From Alphaproteobacteria bacterium (GTDB taxonomy: Bacteria; Pseudomonadota; Alphaproteobacteria; SHVP01), in contig JAVJOO010000004.1 of assembly GCA_040216735.1 (NCBI GenBank), forward strand, positions 309,396 to 373,395: DNA of 64,000 nucleotides, read 5' to 3'. Both the position numbers and the translations under genes were made by a program. The notes beneath the pieces are model-generated. The model was given only the letters and a program-made list of their open reading frames with translations, was not told where the DNA came from and searched no databases. Shown piece by piece: positions 54,828 to 63,992 of the stretch (its first letter is position 1; every line of letters starts with the position of its first letter).

Positions 54828-56129
54828 GTGAGGCCCGGCCCCCGGATTCAAGCGACGATCGACCTCATCGAGGCGGTCGCTGACAGTTCGGATGTGACGG
54901 ATCGGACAGTTGCACACTTTTTCCGGCGACGGCGCTATGCCGGCGCCAAAGACCGGGCCGCGATCACGGCGCTCTTCTATGCGATCGTTCGCCGCCGTGC
55001 CTGGCTGGAGTGGCGGCTGATCAATGTCGCCGCAGGGCAATTCGACGGAGCGCGGCCCATTGTACTGGCCCAATTGGCCGACGGTGGGATTCCCGACGGC
55101 GAACTCTCGGCGCTGTTCGACGGCACGGAACACGCGCCGGCGGCCCTCACGCTCGAGGAACTGTCGTTGGTGCAAGCGCTGCGGCGTCCGCCATCGGGAA
55201 CGCCGCCGCCGCCGGTCGCTGGTAATTACCCAGGGTGGCTTCATGACTCGCTGGATCGACGGTTCGGGGCCAATCTATCGGCGGAGATGGCGGCGCTAAA
55301 TGGACGGGCGCCGCTGGACCTGCGCGTCAATGTCCTCCGGACGGATCGCCAAACGGTCTTGGCGCGTCTCCAAGGGGAGGGATATGACGCCGAACTCACG
55401 AAGTATTCGCCCTGGGGCATTCGCCTGCCCGATTCCCCGCGCCTCGAAACCCATGCCTTGTACGGCGACGGGTTGATCGAAATTCAAGACGAAGGCTCGC
55501 AGATCGTCGCGGCACTGCTGGGCGCCCAGCCCGGCGAACGGGTTGTCGACTACTGCGCGGGCGGGGGAGGCAAGGCGTTGGCTTTAGCGGTCGCTATGGG
55601 CAACCGGGGTCGCGTGATTGCCTGCGATATTGGGCCCCAGCGACTAGGCGATCTGCCCGCACGCATTGCCCGCGCCGGAACCGATATCGTGATCACCCAC
55701 ATCCTCGGGGGCGCGCAGGACCACGATCTGACGGCCCGGCCGGTCGACCGCGTGTTGCTCGATGTTCCGTGTTCGGGGACTGGCACGTGGCGTCGTCAGC
55801 CCAACGAACGCTGGTCTCTATCCAGAGAAAAAATAAATAATTACAACAAGATACAATGCGATCTTCTAGTTAAAGGTTCGGCTCTTGTCGCGCCCGGCGG
55901 CACCCTGCTCTATGCCACTTGTTCGGTCTTGGTCGAGGAGGGGGAAGACCGTGTCGCGTCGTTTCTCGCGGCGTCGCCGGGGTTCGAAACGATCGACATC
56001 GCCACGGTGTGGATGGCTTGCGGGTTGGCGGGGGCTCCGCCTTGCCCGGGCCCCTTCCTCAAACTCAGTCCCCATGCGACTCAAACCGACGGGTTCTTCG
56101 CCGCCGTGCTACGCCGGAAGACGGCATGA
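54828..56129 (+). CDS. rsmB: 16S rRNA (cytosine-5)-methyltransferase RsmB/NOP-family
   Basis: 433 residues from a GTG after AAAGG. The N-terminal NusB-like helical domain (about 1-140) is followed by the RsmB Rossmann domain. SAM-binding region is VVDYCAGGGGKALALA; the two catalytic cysteines are Cys315 (DVPCSGTGTWRRQP) and Cys365 (YATCSVLVEEGE). It makes m5C in rRNA. Between these motifs, bases 55818-55876 are strikingly AT-rich and code for KINNYNKIQ, unlike the Leu/Ala-rich helix usual there. Co-transcribed with guaB. Confidence 0.9.
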   Translation: MRPGPRIQATIDLIEAVADSSDVTDRTVAHFFRRRRYAGAKDRAAITALFYAIVRRRAWLEWRLINVAAGQFDGARPIVLAQLADGGIPDGELSALFDGTEHAPAALTLEELSLVQALRRPPSGTPPPPVAGNYPGWLHDSLDRRFGANLSAEMAALNGRAPLDLRVNVLRTDRQTVLARLQGEGYDAELTKYSPWGIRLPDSPRLETHALYGDGLIEIQDEGSQIVAALLGAQPGERVVDYCAGGGGKALALAVAMGNRGRVIACDIGPQRLGDLPARIARAGTDIVITHILGGAQDHDLTARPVDRVLLDVPCSGTGTWRRQPNERWSLSREKINNYNKIQCDLLVKGSALVAPGGTLLYATCSVLVEEGEDRVASFLAASPGFETIDIATVWMACGLAGAPPCPGPFLKLSPHATQTDGFFAAVLRRKTA

Positions 56130-56253
56130 AATATTTCGGCACCCCTGGTGTTTACCATGTAGCGAGGCCCGCATGCTGGCCGGGGCCGAAGGGCCGTCCG
56201 TTGGATGGTCCGCGGCGCCGACCGGAACCCCCTTCCAGGCATGCAACCCTCGA

Positions 56254-56286
56254 GAGGCCTGCCCTTCCAGGGCGGGCCTCTTTTCT
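56254..56286 (+). terminator. Intrinsic terminator hairpin in the guaA leader
   Basis: GAGGCCTGCCCT and AGGGCGGGCCTC pair (one T-G wobble) around TCC, followed by TTTTCT, 54 bases upstream of the guaA ATG. CAGGC at 56236-56240 can pair with GCCTG at 56257-56261 in the 5' arm, which would prevent the terminator from forming. Confidence 0.85.
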
Positions 56287-56339
56287 GCGCTGGGCCGGGG
56301 ACTGGATTCAACGAACCCCAAACGCTAGGTTCCGCCCCG

Positions 56340-57887
56340 ATGAGCGATAAAGTTTTGATTGTCGATTTTGGTTCGCAACTCACCCAGCTCATCGCGCGCC
56401 GGGTGCGCGAAAGCGGCGTCTATTGCGAGATCGTCCCTTACCACAGCGCAGAAAAAGGGCTGGCAGATCTGGCACCGCGGGCTGTGATCCTGTCGGGCGG
56501 TCCCGCATCGGTAACCGGTGCGGATACCCCGCGGGCGCCCCAGGCGATTTTCGATTCGGGCCTGCCGGTGTTGGGCATCTGCTACGGCCAAATGACGATG
56601 GTGGACCAACTTGGCGGCAAGGTCGAAAGCTCTAACCACCGCGAGTTCGGCCGTGCCTTCGCCGAAATTACCGGCGACAGCACGCTGTTCGAGGGGGTTT
56701 GGGCGCGCGGCGAGCGTCATCAGGTGTGGATGAGCCACGGCGACCGCGTCATTCGCTTGCCCTACGGCTTTAAAGCTGTCGGCGTGAGCGAAGGGGCGCC
56801 CTACGCCGTTGTGGCTGACGACGCACGCCGCTACTACGGCCTGATGTTCCACCCCGAGGTGGTCCACACCCCCGACGGTGCGGCACTTCTTGCCAACTTT
56901 ACGCACCGGGTCGCCGGGTGCTCGGGCGACTGGACCATGGCGGCGTTCCGCAAACAGGCGATTGACCGGATTCGCGAACAGGTCGGGACGGGTCGTGTGA
57001 TCTGCGGCCTTTCCGGGGGCGTCGATTCCTCTGTAGTTGCGGTCCTGCTCCACGAAGCGATCGGGGATCAACTGACCTGCGTCTTCGTCGACCACGGACT
57101 TCTGCGCAAGGACGAGGCGCGAGAAGTCGTCTCGCTCTTCCGCGACCACTATAACATTTCCTTGGTCCACCGCGACGCAGGTGACCTGTTCCTCAACAAA
57201 CTCGACGGCGTCTCGGATCCCGAAAAAAAGCGCAAAATCATCGGCGCAACATTCATCGACGTCTTCGACGAGGAGGCGAAGCGGGTTGGCGGCGCCGATT
57301 TTCTCGCCCAAGGGACCCTTTATCCGGACGTTATCGAATCGGTCTCGCCGCTCGGCGGACCCAGCGTTACCATCAAGTCCCATCACAATGTCGGCGGCTT
57401 GCCCGAACGCATGAAGATGGCGCTCGTCGAACCGTTGCGCGAGCTGTTCAAGGACGAGGTCCGCGATCTTGGCCGCGAGCTCGGACTGCCGGAAACCTTG
57501 GTCGGACGGCATCCGTTCCCGGGCCCAGGGCTTGCCATTCGTATTCCCGGCGAAATTACCGCCGAAAAGGCCGATATCCTGCGCGCCGCCGACGCCATCT
57601 ACCTCGAAGAAATCCGCAAAGCGGGGCTCTACGACGCGATCTGGCAAGCCTTCGCGGTGCTCTTGCCGGTGCGTACCGTGGGCGTGATGGGCGATGACCG
57701 CACCTACGAGTTTGTCTGCGGTCTGCGCGCCGTCACCTCGACCGATGGGATGACCGCTGATTTCTATCACTTCGACTCAGAATTCCTCGGCCGGGTCGCG
57801 ACCCGGATCATCAACGAAGTGAAGGGCATTAACCGCGTCGTTTACGATGTGACCTCCAAACCCCCCGGCACGATCGAGTGGGAGTAA
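56340..57887 (+). CDS. guaA: GMP synthase (glutamine-hydrolysing)
   Basis: 515 residues. The glutaminase domain has the nucleophile Cys81 in GICYGQM and His in [10 protein letters not shown]. The ATP pyrophosphatase domain has the P-loop [10 protein letters not shown], and the dimerisation domain carries [18 protein letters not shown] and the C-terminal [10 protein letters not shown]. It converts XMP to GMP. The ATG gives the normal [13 protein letters not shown] start; the in-frame extension of 45 codons upstream reads through the terminator hairpin and is rejected. No clear promoter is seen between hairpin and gene. Confidence 0.98.
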   Translation: MSDKVLIVDFGSQLTQLIARRVRESGVYCEIVPYHSAEKGLADLAPRAVILSGGPASVTGADTPRAPQAIFDSGLPVLGICYGQMTMVDQLGGKVESSNHREFGRAFAEITGDSTLFEGVWARGERHQVWMSHGDRVIRLPYGFKAVGVSEGAPYAVVADDARRYYGLMFHPEVVHTPDGAALLANFTHRVAGCSGDWTMAAFRKQAIDRIREQVGTGRVICGLSGGVDSSVVAVLLHEAIGDQLTCVFVDHGLLRKDEAREVVSLFRDHYNISLVHRDAGDLFLNKLDGVSDPEKKRKIIGATFIDVFDEEAKRVGGADFLAQGTLYPDVIESVSPLGGPSVTIKSHHNVGGLPERMKMALVEPLRELFKDEVRDLGRELGLPETLVGRHPFPGPGLAIRIPGEITAEKADILRAADAIYLEEIRKAGLYDAIWQAFAVLLPVRTVGVMGDDRTYEFVCGLRAVTSTDGMTADFYHFDSEFLGRVATRIINEVKGINRVVYDVTSKPPGTIEWE

Positions 57888-57891
57888 GCCG

Positions 57892-58236
57892 ATGCCGCCC
57901 AAACGCAATCCGCTCAAACTGAACAATCTGCAGCTCAAGACGCTGACCTTGCTCCAGACTATCGCCGAAATCCCCGACGCCGCCGCGAAGGACGAGGCCA
58001 CCGGTAATACCGTGATCCGCTGGCTTCCCGAACCGCACGGCGATCACTTCCACATCGGCGACGCCGTGGTGATGTCGCGCGATGCGACCGGCTTGCATAA
58101 CCCGGCCGTCTGGGTGGCGTTGGCGCGAAAAGGGCTGGCCGAGGGGACCTACCCCGGTTCTATGGCGGTTACCGCGGCGGGGCTGGCCTATGACACCGGT
58201 TTGGGCGACGCGATCCTGCACCGCACCGATCACTAG
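57892..58236 (+). CDS. Conserved small protein downstream of guaA, unknown function
   Basis: 114 residues, 4 bases after guaA. It begins MPPKRNPLKLNNLQLKTL and contains LPEPHGDHFHIGDAVVMSRDATGLHNPAVW and GLAYDTGLGDAILHRTDH. The HGDHFH cluster of His and Asp suggests a metal site. Similar small proteins occur next to guaA in other alphaproteobacteria by my recollection, but no function or family name can be given. It looks like a soluble cytoplasmic protein and should be co-transcribed with guaA. Confidence 0.7.
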   Translation: MPPKRNPLKLNNLQLKTLTLLQTIAEIPDAAAKDEATGNTVIRWLPEPHGDHFHIGDAVVMSRDATGLHNPAVWVALARKGLAEGTYPGSMAVTAAGLAYDTGLGDAILHRTDH

Positions 58237-58281
58237 GCCGCGATGTGAAGTGGAGCGGCTAAGTTATTTAGAACAAGCGCT

Positions 58282-58311
58282 TTTTTCGGCACGCTGTCGG
58301 TTTGCTATGAT
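58282..58311 (+). promoter_or_regulatory. Possible promoter of the TPR-bamB-der operon
   Basis: TATGAT at 58306-58311 is a good -10 box; TTTTTC at 58282-58287, 18 bases upstream, is a weak -35. The transcript would start about 55 bases before the GTG. Confidence 0.4.
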
Positions 58312-58372
58312 CCGGGACGCGGGCTATTTTAGCGCGCCTTTCCCAGCGGCAATGGCCCCCTAGGAGACCTGT

Positions 58373-59023
58373 GTGTCCGATATTTTTCGCGAAGTTGACG
58401 AAGACCTGAGGCAAGAGCGCTACGCCAAGCTGTGGGCGCGCTTCGGGAAGTACGTCATCGCGGCGGTCGCGGTCGTCGTCTTGGTCGCGGCCATCGTGAT
58501 CGCGTGGCAGAACATCACGGAAAGCCGTCGCCAAAGGGAAGGCGAAGAGTTCGCCGAAGCGCTTGCCTTGGCCCGCGCCGGGGCGACCGATCAGGCCGCG
58601 ACGGCGTTCACCCGGTTGGCGGATAATTCAGGGTCGGGCTACCGCGCCCTGGCGCGGCTCCAGGCCGCGGCGGCGCTTATCAAAGCCGGGGAAATCGACG
58701 ATGCCGTGGCGACCTACGATCAATTGGCGACAGACGGTTCGGTCGATAAAGTTCTTCGCGATCTCGGCGCGCTTCTCGCGGCAATGCACCGTTTCGACTA
58801 TGCGAACAACGAAGAGATGTTACAGCGCCTCGCGCCGCTCGTCCTCGATAGCAACGCATGGCGCTACTCCGCGCGCGAAATGCAGGCCCTCGCGTACCAT
58901 CGCGCAGGTGAGGTCGGCCAATCGCGCGGTTTGCTTCAGGCGTTGGCTGACGACCCCGATGCGCCCAACGGTATTCGGTCGCGTGCTGCCGAACTCCTAG
59001 GGGTGATCGGCGGGGAAGGGTAA
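58373..59023 (+). CDS. YfgM-like inner-membrane TPR protein
   Basis: 216 residues from a GTG after AGGAG. It has a cytoplasmic N-terminus (SDIFREVDEDLRQERYAKLWARFG), one membrane helix at about 27-45, then a periplasmic helical domain of TPR-like repeats ending in a short Gly-rich tail. This is the layout of YfgM, a SecYEG-associated protein that works with PpiD, and it lies before bamB and der as yfgM does in enterobacteria. bamB follows after 4 bases. Confidence 0.85.
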   Translation: MSDIFREVDEDLRQERYAKLWARFGKYVIAAVAVVVLVAAIVIAWQNITESRRQREGEEFAEALALARAGATDQAATAFTRLADNSGSGYRALARLQAAAALIKAGEIDDAVATYDQLATDGSVDKVLRDLGALLAAMHRFDYANNEEMLQRLAPLVLDSNAWRYSAREMQALAYHRAGEVGQSRGLLQALADDPDAPNGIRSRAAELLGVIGGEG

Positions 59024-59027
59024 GGCG

Positions 59028-60395
59028 ATGCGCCCAAACGCGGTCACCGGAGTCGACCGCACCTTACGCGCGGCTGCGGTGGCATTGGGCCGGATCGGCA
59101 TTTTGGTCGCCGCAACGGCGAGCCTTGCCGCGTGCAATATCTTCTCTCCTGCGCCACCGCCGCCGCTTCCAGGTGAGCGAATTTCCATCCTATCGTTGGA
59201 AAAGACCTTGGAGCCCGATCCCGGCATCCAAGACGTTCAGGTGCGTTTGCCGCGCCCCTTTGCAAACCCCGCGTGGACGCAAAGCGGCGGGAGTGCGACC
59301 AAGGCCATGCATCATTTGGCGATCGGCGAGGCGCCGAGCCGGCGTTGGCGTACCAGTATCGGTGCTGGGTCGACCCGTGAACGGCGACTGACCGCCTCGC
59401 CGGTGGTCTCCGGCGGCTTGATCTACACACTGGATGCCGCCGGGACGGTGTCGGCGTTCGACGCGGCATCCGGCGACCGGCGGTGGCGCTTCGACGTGGT
59501 GCCGCGTGGCGAAAACCGTGGCGCGCTCGGTGGCGGTCTTGCCGTGGCCGGGCAAACGCTTTTTGTCAGCACGGGATACGGCGAGGTGATCGCCCTCGCG
59601 GCCGATACCGGCGCCTCGATCTGGCGCTCTGCCCTCAAAGTGCCCCTCGCGAGTCCGCCCACCGTCACCGGGAGCCTCCTGTTCGTCGTAAGCCAGGACA
59701 ATCAGACCTTCGGTTTGCGCGTCACCGACGGATCGCCGGTCTGGAACCACGTTGGGATCGCCGAGACCTCGGGGCTCGTGGGCGCTGGGAGTCCAGCGGT
59801 CGCAAATGGCATCGTCGTGGTGCCCTATTCGTCGGGCGAATTGGTAGCGCTGCGGGCCGACAACGGGTCGGTACTGTGGAGCGACACGCTGGCGCGCGGC
59901 GGCCCTACGACCGCCCTGGGTGAAATCACCGACATCAACGGCTATCCGCTGATCGATCGCGGCACGGTCTATGCCGTCGGGCATTCGGGCCGTATGGTCG
60001 CCAACGACCTGACCAGCGGGGCGCGGCTGTGGACGCAAGATATCAGCGGGTCGGGGAGCCCATGGATCGCCGGCGATTTTCTCTATTTGGTGACGTCCGA
60101 GAGTGAACTCATCGCCCTATCGCGTCAGGACGGCCGGATTCGCTGGGTCACCGAACTCCCGCGCTACGAGCGCCCGGACACGTTGCAGGATCCGATTGCC
60201 TGGGGCGGGCCGGTCCTCGGCAGCGACCGACTCATCATAGTGGCGTCTACCGGCGATGCCGTCGCGGTGTCGCCCTATACCGGGCGGATGCTGGGCAACC
60301 TGCGGCTGTCGGATTCGATGTATCTCCCGCCCGTATTGGCAGGGGAGTCGCTGTATTTCCTCACCGACGACGGCGCGCTGGTCGCCTACCGGTAA
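59028..60395 (+). CDS. bamB: Outer membrane assembly lipoprotein BamB
   Basis: 455 residues with a lipoprotein signal ending SLAAC (Cys36), then an eight-bladed PQQ-like beta propeller. Repeats are visible as LIYTLDAAGTVSAFDAASGDRRWRF, TLFVSTGYGEVIALAADTGASIWRS and FLYLVTSESELIALSRQDGRIRWV. BamB helps the BAM complex insert outer-membrane proteins. It is longer than the E. coli protein (392), with extra residues after the signal. Der starts 4 bases later. Confidence 0.93.
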   Translation: MRPNAVTGVDRTLRAAAVALGRIGILVAATASLAACNIFSPAPPPPLPGERISILSLEKTLEPDPGIQDVQVRLPRPFANPAWTQSGGSATKAMHHLAIGEAPSRRWRTSIGAGSTRERRLTASPVVSGGLIYTLDAAGTVSAFDAASGDRRWRFDVVPRGENRGALGGGLAVAGQTLFVSTGYGEVIALAADTGASIWRSALKVPLASPPTVTGSLLFVVSQDNQTFGLRVTDGSPVWNHVGIAETSGLVGAGSPAVANGIVVVPYSSGELVALRADNGSVLWSDTLARGGPTTALGEITDINGYPLIDRGTVYAVGHSGRMVANDLTSGARLWTQDISGSGSPWIAGDFLYLVTSESELIALSRQDGRIRWVTELPRYERPDTLQDPIAWGGPVLGSDRLIIVASTGDAVAVSPYTGRMLGNLRLSDSMYLPPVLAGESLYFLTDDGALVAYR

Positions 60396-60399
60396 CAAT

Positions 60400-61791
60400 A
60401 TGCCGTTCACCGTTGCGATTGTCGGCCGGCCCAATGTCGGCAAATCGACGCTGTTCAACCGATTGGCCGGTAAGCGCCTCGCCATTGTCGATGATTCGCC
60501 AGGGGTCACGCGCGATTGGCGCCGCGCCCCGGCCGAGATCGGCGGCATCGCGTTCGAGGCGATGGACACCGCGGGGCTCGATAACGCCGACAACCGGGCG
60601 CTCGAAGGTCGTATGCGCGATCAGACCCTCAAGGCCATTGAGCGGGCCGAGGTCGTTTTGTTCGTGATCGACGCGCGCGCCGGGGTTACCCCCTTGGATG
60701 AGCACTTCGCACAAATCGTGCGCGCCAGCGGCAGGCCTGTGATCCTGGTTGCCAACAAATGTGAAAGCAACGCGGCCCACCAAGGTCTCGCTGAAGCGTT
60801 CGGCCTCGGTTTGGGCGAACCCCTCGCGCTGTCCGCCGAACACGGCGAAGGGTTTAGCGACCTGATCGATGCGTTGATCGCCCACGGGGCGCCGCCGGCC
60901 TATGAGCGGGACGAGCCTGAGATCGAAGAAGAGATCGACGAAGACGAGGAAAGCGGCGCTGCCGAAGACGAGAACGTCGATATCCACCTCACGATCGTGG
61001 GCCGGCCCAATGTGGGTAAGTCGACGTTGGTCAACCGGCTGATCGGCGAGGAACGGGTTCTCACCGGTCCCGAGGCCGGGATCACGCGCGACTCGATCGA
61101 AGTCGATTGGTGGGTCGACGGCCAGCGAATCGTGCTGACCGATACCGCCGGTCAGCGGCGCCAAGCCCGGGTCGAAAACAAATTGGAACGGCTCGCCGTG
61201 GCCGACGCGAAACGCTCGGTCGATTTTTCCGAAGTCGTGCTGTTGGTTCTCGACGCGACCGAAGGATTGGATAAGCAGGATCTCACCATTGCCCGGCGTA
61301 CGGTCGAAGAGGGGCGCGCCCTCCTGATCGCTCTCAACAAGTGGGATCTTCCAGCCGACCGCGAAGCGGCCCGGCGCCAGGTCGCGGACCGGTTGGAGCG
61401 ATCGTTGCCGCAGGTCCGCGGATTACCCGTCGTCAATATCTCGGCGTTGACCGGGGAGGGGCTCAAGAACCTGTTGCCCGCGGTGCGCGGCGTGCATCGG
61501 CGGTGGAACCGACGGGTGCCGACGGCGGCGTTGAACCGCTGGCTTGGCGAGGCGACGGAGCGCCACCCGCCGCCCGCGGTCGGCGGGCGCAGAATCAAGC
61601 TGCGGTACGCGACCCAAACCAAGGCGCGGCCCCCGACATTCGTGGTGTTTTGCAGCCGATCCGACGATTTGCCGGAAAGTTACAGCCGCTTCCTCACCCA
61701 CGATTTGCGCGAACGCTTCGATCTTGAAGGTGTCCCGGTGCGGTTGATTTGGCGCAAGGGCGACAATCCTTACGCCAACAAACGCCGCTAA
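60400..61791 (+). CDS. der: Ribosome-assembly GTPase Der (EngA)
   Basis: 463 residues with two GTPase domains. The first G1 motif GRPNVGKS is at 9-16 with DTAGL for G3; the second G1 has the same sequence near residue 203, with DTAGQRRQARVENKLE following. The domains are joined by a very acidic linker (EPEIEEEIDEDEE). The KH-like C-terminal domain ends VRLIWRKGDNPYANKRR. Der is needed for 50S maturation. Its stop overlaps the convergent SDR gene by 4 bases. Confidence 0.97.
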   Translation: MPFTVAIVGRPNVGKSTLFNRLAGKRLAIVDDSPGVTRDWRRAPAEIGGIAFEAMDTAGLDNADNRALEGRMRDQTLKAIERAEVVLFVIDARAGVTPLDEHFAQIVRASGRPVILVANKCESNAAHQGLAEAFGLGLGEPLALSAEHGEGFSDLIDALIAHGAPPAYERDEPEIEEEIDEDEESGAAEDENVDIHLTIVGRPNVGKSTLVNRLIGEERVLTGPEAGITRDSIEVDWWVDGQRIVLTDTAGQRRQARVENKLERLAVADAKRSVDFSEVVLLVLDATEGLDKQDLTIARRTVEEGRALLIALNKWDLPADREAARRQVADRLERSLPQVRGLPVVNISALTGEGLKNLLPAVRGVHRRWNRRVPTAALNRWLGEATERHPPPAVGGRRIKLRYATQTKARPPTFVVFCSRSDDLPESYSRFLTHDLRERFDLEGVPVRLIWRKGDNPYANKRR

Positions 61792-62498
61792 TCCCCGAGC
61801 GTAACGACCTCGCCGTTGCCGAGGTAGGACGGCTCAACCAGGTCCACGAATCGATCGGCGATGGCTTCGGGAAGCGGATGACGGGTCGCATCCTCGCCAG
61901 GGTAGGCCTGACGCCGCATGCCCGTTCGGACGCGTCCCGGGTCGATCAGGTTCGCGCGCACTTTGGTGTTGGCGAGTTCCGCCGCCCAGCCCCTCACCAT
62001 GTTTTCCAGGCCAGCCTTACTGGCCGCGTAGGGGCCCCAGTAGGCACGCACCTCGCGCACCACGTTCGACGTCACGAACAAGGCCCGGCCCGCATCGGAA
62101 AGGCGCAGCATCGCATCGAAATCGCGGATCAGTCTCCAGTTGGCATTGAGGTTGATGTCGATGACCTCGGCCCAGGTCTTGGGCTCGTAGTGGCTCATCG
62201 GGCTGAGGGCGCCCAGGATCGCGGCGTTGCCCACCAAGATATCGAGCTTGCCGTGACGCTCGGCCAAAACCGCGGCGAGCCGGTCGATCCCGTCGAAATC
62301 CCGTAGGTCGAGCGGTACCAGACTAGCGGTGCCGCCGGCCGCGCGAATCTCGTCGTCGACCCGTTCCAGTCCGCCTTGGGTACGGGCGACCAAAACGACG
62401 TGCGCGCCTTCGCGGGCAAGACGTTTGGCAACCGCCGCGCCAATCCCGCGCGAGGCGCCAGTGACCAGCGCGATCCTATCTTGGAGCCGATCGCTCAC
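61788..62498 (-). CDS. Short-chain dehydrogenase/reductase (SDR) family oxidoreductase
   Basis: 236 residues from a GTG. The cofactor motif TGASRGIG is at about 14-21, followed by LVARTQGGLERV. The usual NNAG is replaced by GNAAI. Active-site residues are Ser in FVTSNVVRE, Tyr in PYAAS and the following Lys (YAASK), so the catalytic triad is complete. Substrate is unknown. It begins 6 bases after purF on the same strand, a common pairing in alphaproteobacteria, and is probably co-transcribed. Confidence 0.88.
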   Translation of the reverse strand: MSDRLQDRIALVTGASRGIGAAVAKRLAREGAHVVLVARTQGGLERVDDEIRAAGGTASLVPLDLRDFDGIDRLAAVLAERHGKLDILVGNAAILGALSPMSHYEPKTWAEVIDINLNANWRLIRDFDAMLRLSDAGRALFVTSNVVREVRAYWGPYAASKAGLENMVRGWAAELANTKVRANLIDPGRVRTGMRRQAYPGEDATRHPLPEAIADRFVDLVEPSYLGNGEVVTLGD

Positions 62499-62504
62499 GC
62501 CAGG

Positions 62505-63992
62505 TTATCGGCCGCGTTCTGCGAGCAGCGACAGCTGCGCGACGTTGTCGCCGCCGACATGGTCGACCAACGAAATCGGATAATCGCCGGTGAAGCACGC
62601 GTCGCAAAAAGTCGGTGCGCCCGGATCGCGCCGCGGTTCGCCCATGGCCCGGTACATGCCGTCGGCGGAGACGTAGGCGAGCGTATCTACGCCGATGAAG
62701 GCGCGCATCTCCTCCAGGTCGTGATTGGCGGCCAGCAGTTTCTCTCGGTCCGGCGTATCCACGCCGTAAAAGCACGAGTGGGTGGTGGGCGGCGAGGCGA
62801 TGCGCATATGCACCTCCGTCGCGCCGGCCTGGCGCACCATCTCGACGATCTTGACCGACGTCGTGCCCCGGACGATCGAGTCGTCGACGAGAATGACCCG
62901 CTTGCCGTCCACCAGGGCGCGATTGGCATTGTGCTTGAGCTTCACGCCGAGGTGGCGGATTTGTTCGCCAGGTTCGATGAACGTGCGCCCGACATAGTGG
63001 TTGCGGATGATGCCAAGCTCGAAGGGAATGCCCGCCTGCAGCGCATATCCCATCGCCGCGGGAACGCCGGAATCGGGCACCGGGATCACGACATCCGCAT
63101 CGACCGGCGATTCGATCGCGAGTTCCGAGCCGATACGTTTGCGCGAGTCGTAGACGCTGCGTCCTTCGACGACGCTATCGGGGCGCGCGAAATAGACGTA
63201 CTCGAAGACGCAAAAGCGGCTGCGGGCGGCGGGGAAGGGGCGGATGCTGTGAATACCGGCAGCGTCGATCGTTACCAGTTCGCCCGGCTCGACGTCGCGG
63301 ATGAACTTGGCCCCGATGATATCCAGCGCGCAGGATTCCGATGTCAGGATCGTCGCGCCGTCGATTTCGCCGATGATCAACGGGCGAACGCCCATCGGAT
63401 CGCGTACCCCGATCAACATCCCGTCGCACAATGCGACCAGAGAGTAGGCGCCTTCGACCTGACGCAACGCGTCGACCAGACGGTCCACGACCTGATGATA
63501 CCGGCTCGTGGCCATCAAATGGATGATCACTTCGGTGTCCATCGTCGACTGGAAGATGCACCCCTGCTGGACCAAACGCCGCCGCACGGTATGGCTATTG
63601 GTGAGATTCCCGTTATGGGCGACCGCGAGGCCGCCGAACGCGAACTCTGCGAACAGCGGCTGCACGTTGCGCAGGATCGTCTCGCCGGTGGTCGAATAGC
63701 GGTTGTGGCCGATTGCCGAATGACCGGGCAGACGGGCGATCACATCAGGCGAACTGAAATGCTCGCCCACGTGACCAAGGCCGCGTTCGGCGTGGAATTG
63801 CCGCGTGTCGTAGGAGACGATGCCGGCGGCTTCTTGTCCGCGATGCTGAAGGGCGTGAAGGCCGAGCGCGGTATGGGCCGCCGCGTCGTCGTGGCCGAAG
63901 ATTCCGAAAACCCCGCATTCCTCATGAAATCTGTCGGAATCGAACGGGTGGCGCGGGAATGTTTTTGGCAGGTCGTCAGTCTTTTCGGTCAT
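62505..63992 (-). CDS. purF: Amidophosphoribosyltransferase (glutamine PRPP amidotransferase)
   Basis: 495 residues. The N-terminal Ntn glutaminase domain has the nucleophile Cys26 (EECGVFGIFGHDDAA), preceded by a short propeptide of 25 residues that would be cleaved; HRGQEAAGI and GLGHVGEHF are typical. The PRPP site reads VILVDDSIVRGTTS, and the C-terminus has CDACFTGDYP. It makes phosphoribosylamine, the first step of de novo purine synthesis, which links it to guaB and guaA in this window. Its promoter lies at or beyond the window end. Confidence 0.97.
   Translation of the reverse strand: MTEKTDDLPKTFPRHPFDSDRFHEECGVFGIFGHDDAAAHTALGLHALQHRGQEAAGIVSYDTRQFHAERGLGHVGEHFSSPDVIARLPGHSAIGHNRYSTTGETILRNVQPLFAEFAFGGLAVAHNGNLTNSHTVRRRLVQQGCIFQSTMDTEVIIHLMATSRYHQVVDRLVDALRQVEGAYSLVALCDGMLIGVRDPMGVRPLIIGEIDGATILTSESCALDIIGAKFIRDVEPGELVTIDAAGIHSIRPFPAARSRFCVFEYVYFARPDSVVEGRSVYDSRKRIGSELAIESPVDADVVIPVPDSGVPAAMGYALQAGIPFELGIIRNHYVGRTFIEPGEQIRHLGVKLKHNANRALVDGKRVILVDDSIVRGTTSVKIVEMVRQAGATEVHMRIASPPTTHSCFYGVDTPDREKLLAANHDLEEMRAFIGVDTLAYVSADGMYRAMGEPRRDPGAPTFCDACFTGDYPISLVDHVGGDNVAQLSLLAERGR

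Noticed and set aside
56325-57770. 481-codon open frame antisense to guaA, and similar long antisense frames (for example 9740-10990 and 23682-24815)
   Set aside because: High GC content keeps the antisense frame open. They have no recognisable motif and lie wholly within well-identified genes.
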